Source of the DNA: Zopfochytrium polystomum
Taxonomy: Eukaryota > Chytridiomycota > Chytridiomycetes > Chytridiales > Chytridiaceae
DNA length: 64,000 nt
NCBI GenBank assembly: GCA_025765615.1
Contig: JAIVFJ010000106.1
Location: 1 to 64,000, forward strand
Direction of reading: 5' to 3'
How positions within the stretch are numbered: position 1 is the stretch's first letter; each line of letters starts with the position of its first letter. Shown here one piece after another: positions 12,024-21,842 of the stretch. Both the position numbers and the translations under genes were made by a program. A model generated the notes under the pieces. The model searched no databases, was not told the DNA's origin, and worked only from the letters and a program-made list of their open reading frames with translations.

Positions 12024-12829
12024 ATGGCTGCCACTTCGTCTCTGTTCCTTCGACCGTTTGTGATGCGCCAGCCGACCCTCTCACCCCTTCGCGCCCGCTT
12101 CAACACCACCGCCGCCGCCGGCGGTGCGAGCGATCCGCGTGACCCCGCGTTCTACAAGTTCTGGACGACCGTGCAGACAAGGTTTGTGCTTGCGCTGGCC
12201 CTATTTCATGTGGCGAGCGTCTGATTCGCATCTCCAGGTGGAGCGACAATGGTCCGAGTCGACGCAGCCTGCTCTAAGTGGAAAAGTGCTCGTTTGTCCT
12301 GTTTGGCTGATTGCGCGATGGCGCCCTCTCTTCCCCACGCGCAGACCAGTACGGCCACGTCAACAACTCGGTCTACTACCACTAGTAAGTAACCCGTTCG
12401 ATCCAACAAACCTAGATCCACGATCTTCATCCATCCAAGCGACTCGTTGATTCACGCAACCCTCTTTCGTTCCCTCACAACGGAAGCTTTGACAGCATCG
12501 TCAACACTTACCTCATCGCGAACTGTTCCCTCCGACCGCCTCACACGTTTCCCCGCGGCCTCGTGGTTACCTCCCACGCCGCATACCACCGCCCCGCCTC
12601 CTTCCCCGAAACGCTCCACCTGGGCCTCGCCGTCGAAAAGATTGGAACGTCCAGTGTCGCGTACAGGGTGGGTGTTTTCAGCGTCGCTGAAAACAACGTC
12701 AAAGTGTGCTGCGTCAGCGGTGGCTACACGCATGTGTTTGTGGCAGAGGATGGACGGCCTGTTAAGGCGCTGCCTGATGAGATGAGGTTGGGTTTGGAGA
12801 GTGTTCGCGCGATAACGGCCAAGCTGTAG
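12024..12829 (+). CDS. Mitochondrial hotdog-fold acyl-CoA thioesterase (4HBT/YbgC type)
   Basis: Hydrolyses acyl-CoA thioesters. The four exons are 12024-12181, 12238-12251 (only 14 bp), 12345-12384 and 12487-12829. The joins preserve phase exactly and rebuild RWSDNDQYGHVNNSVYYHYF, the YbgC/4HBT active-site block with the catalytic Asp (D of DQYGHVNN). The second half has the strands and AxYHRPASFPETLHLGLAVEKIG typical of the fold. The N-terminus is rich in Arg, Ser and Thr with no acidic residue in the first 30 positions, which fits a mitochondrial targeting peptide. Substrate chain length is unknown. Confidence 0.88.
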
Positions 12830-13529
12830 GTTGATTGAATACACAGTTTATAGGAAGAAGGCCACCACTATTCAATCAGTTTGAACTCTACCGCCTTCGA
12901 TCAATTTCATCTCCAACGAATAAAATGACGTGGGACAGGCGCGAACGCCCGTGACCCACAGGGAAAAAATTATGCCGTCTCGTTCGCCCTAAGACGAAGA
13001 GTGCCAGCACGGGCCCCGCGTTTGTGCAATGGAAGCGCCGCACCAACAGGCATTGGGCCTTCTTGATCACCCACTGCCCCAGCCAGGTAAGTATGCCTTT
13101 TCTCAAAGCCGGGTAGGGGTATTTATACCCACCCGATGGGAACTGCGGACTGCGGAATTTAATTCCCCGATCTGACTTGTCCAACTCCAACCCGTTTCTG
13201 CCCGAATGCAAAAGCACCTGACGTTGAGTTGCTTTTGTGGTTGGCAACCAGTGGGGGCGCATCAAACGAAGGATGTTGCTGGTGCCATGTTGTTCACTTA
13301 TCAATGGTTTGTATCAATGTTTTTCCATGGCGCTTTTTGCAGTTTGAATCATTTGCGTGCAGATCGATGTAGTCTGTATAGACTAAGTGTCCATTCAAGT
13401 GCACATTCAATTACATCTGTTGCGTATTCTTCAAATCTGGTTGGACATTTCATCAAATTCTTTTCCATAAAGAAAAAGCTGTCAAAACATACTTTACTTT
13501 GACGTGCATATTTAACCGTAATGAAAGCG
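12830..13529. other. AT-rich intergenic flank of a repeat island
   Basis: No gene recognised. A minus-strand ORF (12888-13304) has no family match. GC content falls after about 13300, marking the start of the AT-rich island that holds the LTRs. Confidence 0.4.
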
Positions 13530-13979
13530 CTATGAGAAGTTGAAATGTCTCAGGACAAACAACTGGTGAGTCGGTTTCTTTATAATGGATTCCTTCAATT
13601 TGAGTGAAGTCTTGCGCATCTCCTCGTACTTGAAATTGATTGACATAACCATCTGGAGTTTTTTCAAGATCAAATACTCATCTGCATTCAATGAATACAT
13701 TGTTTCCAATATCTTCGCAATTGAATTCCTTTCAGTCCAGGAGTTGATCTTTCTTAACAATGCCAATAAGAAGAACTTGGCATTAAGGATTCAAATCGAC
13801 TGGCTTTCGCTTGTTTTTCTTTTGCTCAGCCTGTACAGCCACCGTGGTGTGTTCCGACCTATACCAGGTTGGATGCGCGACTGCGATCCACCACTGGCGC
13901 CAGTGGAGATCGCACCAACGGCTTGTGATCCTCACTCCAACACAGAGATAAACAAGTTGACGAGGTGCAGCATGTTGTT
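13530..13979 (-). mobile_element. Retroelement-like internal relic next to the left LTR
   Basis: Immediately downstream (minus sense) of the left LTR is a leader of about 180 bp. It contains CTGGTATAGGTCGG, loosely like a tRNA-derived primer site but not adjacent to the LTR end. An open segment to 13530 then includes INSWTERNSIAKILETMYSL. The pattern of Trp, Ala and Ile-x-x-x-Leu spacing resembles copia-type Gag (UBN2) polyproteins but is too short to be sure. Codon use is AT-rich, unlike host genes. There are no protease, integrase or RT motifs. I infer the 5' remnant of an LTR element; it could also be unrelated AT-rich DNA. Confidence 0.35.
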
Positions 13980-14287
13980 TGTCAGGAACATGGCAGGACA
14001 GGGCAAGGCAGACAAGGAACTGATAGGAGTAATGATTGTATTGGAAACAATAATTCACTTGAGGGATGGGACAGGTCCCCCATCCCCCTTTTATACCTTT
14101 TGAGAGTCTTCCTTGTCAAGACTCAAAGAAAGTTCCAGAAAGAGCAATTAGTAATACAATGATACCAATGATACCAATGACAACAAGACAAGTCAGGAAA
14201 GCAAAGGATGTTCCAGAAGGTTCCACAAGGTTCCATGAAGGAATGTTCTAGAAGGTTCCAGAGGTTTCCAGAGGGTGATTCATAACA
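13980..14287 (-). mobile_element. Left LTR (308 bp, minus orientation), inverted relative to the right copy
   Basis: Read on the minus strand it starts TGTTATGAATCACC and ends CCTGACA, the canonical TG...CA of LTRs. It aligns along its whole length with the right LTR in inverted orientation, with a few substitutions. It carries a heat-shock-element array, a TATA box (TATAAAAG, 14088-14095) and a leader. Its flanks (TTGTT at 13975-13979, CTATT at 14288-14292) are not a target duplication. It is therefore either one end of a larger truncated element running leftward or an old rearranged copy. Confidence 0.75.
14211..14268 (-). promoter_or_regulatory. Heat-shock-element array in left LTR
   Basis: Trinucleotides GAA and TTC alternate at exact 5-bp spacing (14211, 14216, 14221, 14231, 14241, 14246, 14251, 14256, 14266), the nGAAnnTTCn arrangement bound by HSF trimers. 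A few units are imperfect (CAA at 14226, GAG at 14261). It lies about 115 bp upstream, in minus sense, of the TATA box. HSF binding is inferred from the motif. Confidence 0.65.
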
Positions 14288-14362
14288 CTATTGTCCACTC
14301 CATTTGTCTATGTGTGTCTACTTAATTGGATTTTGTCCATTGTTGTTATGAATCACCCTCTG

Positions 14363-14470
14363 GAAACCTCTGGAACCTTCTAGAACATTCCTTCATGGAA
14401 CCTTCTGGAACCTTCTGGAACCTTCTAGAACATTCCTTCATGGAACCTTGTGGAACCTTCTGGAACCTTC
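14363..14470 (+). promoter_or_regulatory. Long 5-bp-phased heat-shock-element array in the solo LTR
   Basis: Twenty-two consecutive 5-bp registers start at 14363, 14368, 14373 and so on to 14468. Eighteen hold a perfect GAA or TTC; the exceptions are CTC (14368), TCA (14393, 14438) and TTG (14448). The units form three alternating blocks: 14363-14390, 14398-14435 and 14443-14470. A further three-unit HSE (TTC-GAA-TTC) lies at 14536-14548, about 33 bp upstream of TATAAAAGG at 14581. HSF trimers bind three or more such units, and longer arrays bind cooperatively. Function is inferred. Confidence 0.75.
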
Positions 14471-14580
14471 TTTGCTTTCCTGACTTGTCTTGTTGTCATT
14501 GGTATCATTGGTATCATTGCATTACTAATTGCTCTTTCTGGAACTTTCTTGGAGTCTTGACAAGGAACACTCTCAAAATG

Positions 14581-14587
14581 TATAAAA
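14581..14587 (+). promoter_or_regulatory. TATA box of the solo LTR
   Basis: TATAAAA followed by a G-rich run, positioned downstream of the HSE array and conserved in the inverted LTR copy (14088-14095, minus). Transcription would start about 30 bp downstream, inside the LTR. Confidence 0.6.
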
Positions 14588-14696
14588 GGGGGATGGGGGA
14601 CCTGTCCCATCCCTCAAGTGAATTATTGTTTCCAATACAATCATCACTCCTCTCAGTTCCTTGTCTGCCTTGTCCTGTCCTGCCCTGTTCCTGACA

Positions 14697-16141
14697 ATTG
14701 TTAAATGTCTTCGACCCTGCCTGCTGTGGTAATCCCCGACCGCTTTCTGCCTGTCGGCCTCCTCTGTAGACAAACTTCTTCACCTCCAAAAGTTAGAGAG
14801 ACAGGCGTACTTTGTCTGTTGCCCACGGTCTCAACTTCCTCTGTCGCCCACAGGGTGTCCATTCAAGGGGCCACGGCACAGCAGAAGGGCAAGAGTCAGG
14901 CGGTCCATGCCTGTCCCCACAGCCATCTCCACTGCACAAAGGCCCCTTCATGGGACCACCCTGCCGACCAGTCTATGCCCCAGTCACACTCGTTGCTCCT
15001 TCATTGCAACGTAAGAATTTGCCCGATATAAACAGCCAGCTGGAGTCGCTTATACCCATTGCACCTCACAATGCTACACTCTGTAAATGACAAAGTTACT
15101 TGCTGACAGCGGCACAAAGGATCAGCAGTTAGGCAAACTGAGACTTCGCATTTCGAAGCCTGGCGGCGAAATCCCCTGTTGACGGCCGGTTTGGGACGCT
15201 ATACGACAGTCTGGAGCAGCATAACTCTTCATACATCAAAAAAAATTACCGTGCTTCGCTCAAAGTGGCTCGGATATGCGCTGGTTAAGCCAAACTGCCA
15301 ATCCTTACTCGCTGCCCCTCTTCGCACTCCAAATCAAATTCACAAGACAGAAGGGACATGCTGCTTGGGAGGGCGAATCACCCAGGCGGTGAATTGGAAA
15401 TGTTACGCGAAATTCTGTGATATTGTTTAGTTTCCTCTCCTAACAGGTTTCAAGCGATTTTGATAAGGGGGTCCAAAAGACAGACTACCACTACCTCCAA
15501 CCACAATTTTGTCCTTTCTTGTGTGACAAGTCACCCCTGCTGGACACCAAATTGCTGTCAGTTCTCTCTATTCCGTTCTCCAACACTCCCCAAAGGAAAA
15601 GACCACCAAAACTTCAATTCTCAGCCTGAAATTTGGCACACAGTCGCTCTTCAACGGTGCCAACTTGCTATTCTGATTTCAGAATTTTTCGTCCGTCAAT
15701 CAGCTTGCAACAAGCATTGTGTGCAACACACATCTTCTATCCAGGACCATTTCTCCATCAAGTACAGCATCAAACTACTCCTAGAGTCACTATTTGTCAC
15801 TGCCGCAGTGTCAAGCAACTCTTCCGAAATTTCCAGCTACTGTTTTCTCCTGCAACAGTATCAACACAACACGCAACGCAATGTCGTCCAACCTAAACTC
15901 GTTTGTTGGCATGTTCACTTGCAAGACGCTGACAGAATTCAATGACTTTATTACAACCTTCAGATCAAGGTTATTGGCAAAAAGGGAATTCAGGACCTAA
16001 CGCAGACGGACGTATTCCCTCTTGAGAGACCTTTCTGCAACAAGGAATCCTACCATATGTGCAATGCACACGTCTTGAGTGAACTCCAACAACGCATCAG
16101 GCCTTATCTTTTTCAACACAAACAACAGGGGTTTGTTCCCT
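14697..16141. other. AT-rich island right of the LTRs; retroelement-like fragments, no intact gene
   Basis: An ATG at 14705, nine bases after the LTR end, opens a 108-codon ORF (to 15031) rich in Ser, Pro and His with no family match. At 15883-16001 a 39-codon ORF contains LTEFNDFITTFRSRLLAKREF, which has the flavour of a Gag N-terminus but stops at once. The remaining sequence is low-GC with no coding signal. I regard it as decayed repeat DNA. Confidence 0.35.
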
Positions 16142-16954
16142 CTATTTGCTTCTCTTCTCACCAACAAATAAGTAAATATCCTCTGGCGACTTCCACTTTG
16201 GGTCCATTTCTGATTCCTCAACGTGCCGAAACCTGAAGCGTTCACCAAACAACCTGAAGAACCTCGCCTCTTTGTCAAAGTCTCTTCGCTCGTATCCCAG
16301 AAGCACTTTAGAGTTAGTTGATGCCACAGCTGCTAGTGTGGCAATAAGTGGTTCGTAAAGGTGCTCAACATACACGCAGTCGGAAACAAGAATAAGGTCA
16401 AATGGACCGCTCTCTGCAACGAGAGAGTTTGCTGCATCCATGTCACCCCACAACAGGGAGCGAACGCTGAACGATGGTGGCGCCAGTTTGCAGCTATTTA
16501 GGCCAGCCTCTGCGTCTGCCTCAGGGTTGGCATCGTACGGCATCGATTTCGCATTATGAGCAAGTAAAGGGACTACAGTTGGCTGGTCAGTCAGCACTGC
16601 ACCAATCGCAATTTCCGGCAACTTTTGCTGAGAGCAGTAAAAGTGCATGATGTGTGCACTGATTATCCCCAATATGCCGGTTCCAGCCCCGATATCTAAG
16701 ATGGTGTAGGCTTTTGGCTTGATGAGAGAAGACGGACCTTCCACCACAGCCAGTTGTGATGGAAGGAGCGAGCCTACTGAACGTTCGATGTACTTTGCAA
16801 GAATGAGAGAAGCATCCCAAACAGTAAGTCCCAGCTCTGCAACGGTCGTATCCTGGCTGATTGATAGCTCTGTTCGATCGTCGTTAAAGGTGTAGACATA
16901 AGGAACCAATCTGGTGGCATCCAGCAGAGCTGCTTCCTTGGCCATCTTCTCCAT
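16142..16954 (-). CDS. METTL21/EFM-type class I SAM-dependent protein (lysine) methyltransferase
   Basis: Single-exon, 270-residue protein. The family signature is complete. GLTVWDASLILAKYIER (about residues 43-59) precedes the SAM-binding motif I ILDIGAGTGILGI (about 84-96). Motif post-I has VLTDQPTVVPLLAHNAK (about 121-137), followed by a WGD (about residue 176). The D-x-x-Y block LILVSDCVYVEHLYEPL is near residues 192-208. This family methylates lysines of chaperones and translation factors (Hsp70, VCP, eEF1A, eEF2); the substrate here is not readable. The start MEKMAKEA is the first in-frame ATG. Confidence 0.87.
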   Translation of the reverse strand: MEKMAKEAALLDATRLVPYVYTFNDDRTELSISQDTTVAELGLTVWDASLILAKYIERSVGSLLPSQLAVVEGPSSLIKPKAYTILDIGAGTGILGIISAHIMHFYCSQQKLPEIAIGAVLTDQPTVVPLLAHNAKSMPYDANPEADAEAGLNSCKLAPPSFSVRSLLWGDMDAANSLVAESGPFDLILVSDCVYVEHLYEPLIATLAAVASTNSKVLLGYERRDFDKEARFFRLFGERFRFRHVEESEMDPKWKSPEDIYLFVGEKRSK

Positions 16955-18595
16955 AGTGTTATGTTGTCCACTGAATTACACTGGACTGGGTTGCGGTTGA
17001 GGAGGCAAGGTTTCTCCAGTCAACAGAAATGAGACAATTGAAGCTCAAATCAAATTGGGATCCTCCTTGAAAAATAGCGCTCCTCGCGATGCAAGGAGAT
17101 AGGGATCAGTGCAGGTGATAGGTGATGCACACCGAGCGGTCTAATGGGGAAACAGGGCTTTTGTGACAGTGAGTAACTCTGCTTCGCGCCGAGCGGAGCG
17201 GCGCCAGGACAGTAGAAAGGGGAACACGTCAACTAGAAAGAGTGGAAACCATCCGCCGCCATAGTCGCGACGCTTCCACCGCCCACCACCACAGCGCCCT
17301 CAGAGTGCCCACCGCCGCCAATGCGAATGCGGGTGCGGTTCCACCATCGCGTGGGGAGAGGGAAAGAGGGACAGGGAGAGGGAGTTGGCGCAGAGAGAGA
17401 GAGAGATACAGGGAGAGAGGTGATCGTGCACTGCCGCCCGCAGAGAGCGACCACTCACCTTTATTTCTAAGCCAAAAATCTTTGGCATCCGCCATAGCTG
17501 ATGGGAAAATGCTGCTTCCTGCTAAGACTGCTACGACCGTTTTCCCCCCACAGCGTCTGTCGACGCGTACTTTGCGGAAGAATCAATGTCAAGCAGATAC
17601 CCAAAGGACGCCAATGCCGAGAGGCAGCGGGCGGAATTCTGCCTGGACGTATTGCACTAGAAAGCAACAACACCAGCTCCTAAAGACTGCTCCAGCGTTC
17701 AATCGCGTTTTGAGTTAGGTTGAAACGCATCCTCAACGACAATCGGTGGAGAGATGCACTGTCGTAACCGTCGAGATCAAGTTGTCGTCGAAAAAGTACT
17801 GAAAGGGGAGTCGAGGTTGTCAGCCAAACATTCAGTTGTTCTACAAACAGGCTGAATTCACAGCGGAGTAGGCCAGAAGAAAGTTTGCACCTCTCTCTAC
17901 TTCGTATCCGAATTAACGATCCGGAAGACTTTGAATCCTGGCGGCTGAAGATCGTTTCACTGACGTCGGAGCGAACATTTGTTTTGAACGAAAACACGAT
18001 TCCAAAAGGAAACGTCGAAGAGATCTTCAGTCTGGTTGATTAATCCACTCGACAACAAAAGCTGAATTCCACTATAGCGAGGATGGAGGTAGCCGCGTCG
18101 GACACTCACATGACGCCAGAGCTAACGAGAAGCAGCTTCGTGCCGCAATGGAGGACATTAACTTAGCCTTGGCTCTTTGGAACGCAAAAATTCGTCGCTG
18201 CCATTGAGCAGCATTTCAAGGTTTTTTACCCTTGTGAATAAATTCAGTGATCAAACCTTTTCTCACTGGGAGGAACCGAGTCCAAGCCGTCGACGAAGCT
18301 GAAAGCCGCCCTGATGGTTCGAGGGCACGAACGAAGCGGATAAGTCTTTACATTCCATCTTAGGCAGTGATTTGCTTTCCCAGAAATTGAAAGCAATTCC
18401 GTCGCCTCTTCCCCAGTCGAACCAAGTAGGATGTGAGTCTATTCAGCTCGCCCACGCTCAATCTGACCAAGAAGATCCGGTTTTAGCGGGCACAAAAGTA
18501 CGCCAGCCTGCAGGCCGAAAGAAGGCTCCTGCTGGGGAAAGGGAATTGATAAAGAATCCTTGAAAAAAATTTTCGTGACGTGACCGAGCAAAGAA
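16955..18595. other. Mostly intergenic; possible broken or multi-exon coding region at 17552-18190
   Basis: A G/A-rich repeat (GAGAGAGA) lies about 17395-17410. Between 17552 and 18190 the plus strand shows successive short segments with protein-like composition in different frames. Examples are YFAEESMSSRYPKDANAERQ (17567 on), a Lys/Arg-rich block at 17717-17764, RINDPEDFESWRLKIVS (17906 on), and AMEDINLALALWNAKI (18143 on). Stops separate them and no convincing GT-AG joins connect them all. I do not recognise the protein; it may be a decayed gene or one with many insertion errors. Confidence 0.25.
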
Positions 18596-20195
18596 ATGGG
18601 GGCCTCGTACATAAGATTGTGGGAGTTACACGGAAGCGACGTTGTCAACGACTTTTTCGCTCGATCTCGGTGAATATCCGCAACAGCGATCACTGGCAAG
18701 CTAACCATAGGCTTGGAGATAGCGAAGCGGAGGCGCACCGAGAGCGCGAGTACAACGCGGCTGTGAAGCTGGCTTCACGATGGCGCGGCTTTTGGGCGAG
18801 AAACTGCCTTGCAAAAAATCGGTTTGAGACACAACCATTTTCGTGATCAGCTCTTTAACCAAGGTGCTGCCAGTGCCGCAGCAGTTAAGATTCAACGGGC
18901 ATATCGCGACTACGAGAGGCGCCAAGCAACAGCAAAGAGGGCACAACGGGAAATCGAAGAGGCTAAACGGGCCCTGCACAATACTATGGCTACTCAGATC
19001 CAAAGAACGTAGGCGCTCCTCCCAACTTTTTCGTTGCAGGCACTGATCCGATGATCAAAAGCTGGAGGGGATATATCAGCAGAAAGAAGATTTTCGACTT
19101 TCGGGCGAGGAAGCAGTACATTGACGAAATTACAAAGCGGGTATAGGAAGAGAAGAGGACTCAAATCTGCTTCAATTAAGTAACACCGAGAAAACGTAGA
19201 TGGCAGATTTGCGGGTATCCTTGGCTGAGCACGCTGCACTACAACGAGCTCAAGATGAGGCTCGACGCGAACGCCTTGTTCGCGAATCGCTAGATCGCCT
19301 TGCCGGTACAAGGCATCACTGGCTGGGAACACGTGCTGTACCAGGAGTCATGCATCGAGTCGTATCAGCACAAGTCGTGAACAACACCTCAGATCCAACA
19401 ACTGCTCGAAATTCGAAACTAAGACGGCCACCTTTACTGCAGCCGCCATTGCAAAAGATGGTGGAGTTGGAAGAGGAGCTCGATCCGTACGAAGGAGGGA
19501 CGCATGACAAGCTCCCGCGAATTGGAAAACTCCCTGAAGCAGCGTTGAGGGAGAGTCAGGGCTTGAAGAATTGGGTTGCACAAACTGTGGGGAGAAATCC
19601 GCGGGGCATCAGAGTGAAGCCAAAATTGGATATAAACGATGTTAGCAAGTTAGTCGAAAAAGAGGCCCAAGGACCATTCTTGGTAAACTCTGTTTCTGAA
19701 GAGGTCCGTCGAACTTACACAAGCTTCAGCCGAAACCACTCCTCGAGAAGAAGAAGGCAAAGCCTCTTCGTCCAACGTTGCGTGTTCAAACCGACTTCTA
19801 CGACACTAAGAACTTCGTAAGGGACGAGAAACAAAGGGAGGCTGCTCGAAGAGGTGATTAAGTCACTGGCCTTGAAATATTAAAAACAAGTTGCTTCGCA
19901 GTTTCCGACAAGGTGTTTGCAACTGTCAAGCACGTAAAACATCACCATCCAGATTACTTCCTTGCTGAAGAACCATACCGCGTCGCAAGAAAGTGAGTTT
20001 GTCCTTCATTGAAATAAACTTGCTGAGGCTCTTTTCAGGATCTTTAGGGAAGAAGACCGAACCAAGTTCGTTGCACCGAGGGTATGAAATTTCTTCGAAT
20101 TCATCTCACGCTGTGGGTACTGAATCAGAACCATTTTGTAGGATTTCAAAAACGTTCTCGCGCCCATTCCTCTTTTCGATAATGTGGAATACTGA
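18596..20195 (+). CDS. SPATA17: SPATA17-like IQ-motif axonemal protein
   Basis: Orthologue of spermatogenesis-associated protein 17, an IQ-motif, calmodulin-binding protein of motile cilia (placed in the central-pair C1a projection in algae). It starts at ATG 18596 (MGASYIRLWELHG). Eight short introns of about 40-60 bp rebuild three IQ motifs: EYNAAVKLASRWRGFWARN, AAVKIQRAYRDYERRQA and TQIQRTWRGYISRKKIF. Then come HHWLGTRAVPGV (human HYLLSTKQIPGI), the QGPFL...LRPTLRV block joined across a 47-bp intron at about 19685-19731, and DYFLAEEPYRVARK. The end is DFKNVLAPIPLFDNVEY with TGA at 20193-20195. Length and motif order match the animal protein except a somewhat shorter C-terminus. It implies the organism builds flagella. 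Confidence 0.88.
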
Positions 20196-20496
20196 GATCC
20201 AAAACTTTTGCTTGCTTCATAATAAACCAGCACTGTAGCCCTTACTATTTCGTCCCCAACGGGCAGCACATAGCCCGATGAGCCTGTGACCCAACCTCTT
20301 GGTGGAACTTGTATACATCGATCAGAGACCACAGCATGAGCTCCCCGCTGCTGCTTGGAGCGACTGTTCGCCCATCCCAGGTTGGCTGCATGGAAACCAG
20401 CTCCGTGCCAAGAGACGCTGTGTCATTCGCAGCCTCACCGACCGGACGCGATTGTCGGCGCCTTTCCAAAAAGGGGCAAACAAAAAAGTAACAACA

Positions 20497-20540
20497 GAAA
20501 AGAAAAGAAAAGAAAAGAAAAGAAAAGAAAAAAAAAGAAA
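20497..20540. repeat. (AAAAG)n microsatellite
   Basis: Perfect pentanucleotide run that degenerates into A/G just before the GEMIN2 start codon, so it probably lies in its 5' UTR or core promoter. Confidence 0.85.
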
Positions 20541-20542
20541 CG

Positions 20543-21842
20543 ATGTTTGCCAGCCCGCGACGAACTGCGCCAAGGGACCACGACGAAGACGATGGCGTTG
20601 GGCTGCGGAGATTCCTTCCCATTGACGACTACCTCATGGATGGCGCGGACGATGAGGACGACGACGAGGACGATGCAGATGATGGTGCGGCGTTTGACAC
20701 GCCTCAACCTCCCGAGGACTCAAACGGCAGCCGACTCAGCTTCCCACACCAACAAACTAAACAAACGGCGAGTGCCCCGACCTCTGCACTTGACTACATT
20801 CGCCGTGTCAGGTAATGACCCAGACCACTCCAGTCATTTAACTTACTTATCTCTTTTTTCGGGTTAGAAAGGAAGCAGCAGCATGTCCAAACGTCATGGT
20901 CGCCGCAATAGCCCCGCCACCCCCGGCACCAGATTCGATGGCGGCGGACGTGCGTGCACAATTCTTCGGGCGTTTTAACCACGAGTCCGAGTCGACTTTA
21001 CCATGGTTACTTCGCCCCAAGCGAGAATGGGTTACCGCGACAATGGAAGAGTTCAAACGATTAAGAGCGGTGAGTTTCACCCTGCACATCTAATTATGAT
21101 TGAACAGCATCCAACAGGTTGTTGAGCAGCTAGTGGCGCAGTCGGTAAGGGACGGCTCCAACAATCGGCAATGGCCACGCCCAAATCAACCTGCTTTATG
21201 GAAAACAGTTCTTTACGGTGACACCAAGGATCAAGTTGAAAGTGGCGAATCTTTGACGGCATTCCCTGAAGACGTCGTGGACCGCTGGCCCATTGCGGAG
21301 ACTTTTCCCCTCTTGCCGCTGGTTTCCCAGCTTGATAATGTAATCGCCGCTGCCTCTCTTCATGGATTACTGTCTTACCGCTCCTGCTTTAGAATCAAAC
21401 CTTCTACTTATTGGAAAAACACATCTTATGGCTCTCCCAAGACTACGAAAACGGCGAAAAGTGCCTGTCGCCTTTGCAGATGGAGTGGATCTTTGCACTG
21501 CTTTGTCGGGTAGAGACCCCGCTGTTTCCCGAGCAGACATCGATTTTACGCGCCATCTGCCGGAGATGTCGGAAATTCCGAGCGTTATTGATGAAAGAAG
21601 ATTGGGCTATTTTGACGAACGCCAAGAAAGGCCCACGGGAGGATACATCGAGCGGAGTACCAGCCGAGATGGAAGTTGTTAGCGATGAAGATGGAGAAAT
21701 CGCGGACGACAGTGAGATTGCCGGACATTCAGTATTGTGCTTCAACACGCCCGAGGAAGCCGAGGCGAATCCCCAACTAATGGGGTTGCGGCTCATAATT
21801 GCCATCGTTGCATCGTTTTTCGGACAGGCAGACCTTAGGTAA
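20543..21842 (+). CDS. GEMIN2: Gemin2 (SMN-complex / spliceosomal snRNP assembly factor)
   Basis: Gemin2 binds the Sm pentamer and SMN to assemble spliceosomal snRNPs. The N-terminus MFASPRRTAPRDH is followed by FLPIDDYLMDG, a long Asp/Glu stretch, and then ALDYIRRVRKEAAACPNV, the diagnostic Gemin2 motif, rebuilt across the first intron. Three introns split the gene (after about 20812, 21069 and 21336). The last, of 63 bp, joins LPLVSQLDN to NQTFYLLEKHILWLSQ, followed by SPLQMEWIFALLCRVETPLF and CRRCRKFRALL. The end LRLIIAIVASFFGQADLR matches the family C-terminus. Intron-rich organisms retain this factor. No gap or break seen. Confidence 0.9.

Larger units (their letters stand above)
14344..14696 (+). 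mobile_element. Solo LTR (353 bp) with 5-bp target site duplication
   Basis: It begins TGTTATG at 14344 and ends CTGACA at 14696. The five bases before it (ATTGT, 14339-14343) are repeated exactly after it (14697-14701), the footprint of integrase-mediated insertion. No internal region or second direct LTR follows, so it is a solo LTR left by LTR-LTR recombination. It is an inverted homologue of the LTR at 13980-14287, separated by 56 bp. It is 45 bp longer, mainly because of extra heat-shock-element units. A TATA box at 14581-14587 and a pyrimidine-rich leader complete a promoter-like layout. Superfamily cannot be decided without pol. Confidence 0.85.

Noticed and set aside
17650..17770. Euplotes-style +1 frameshifting at stop codons
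   Set aside because: Only this unrecognised region and one FHA site fit a stop-codon slip; the clear cases in importin, TAD2 and the permease occur away from stops and in varied contexts.
19685..19731. Frameshift in SPATA17 before LRPTLRV
   Set aside because: A 47-bp GTAAAC...CAG intron restores the QGPFL...LRPTLRV block.
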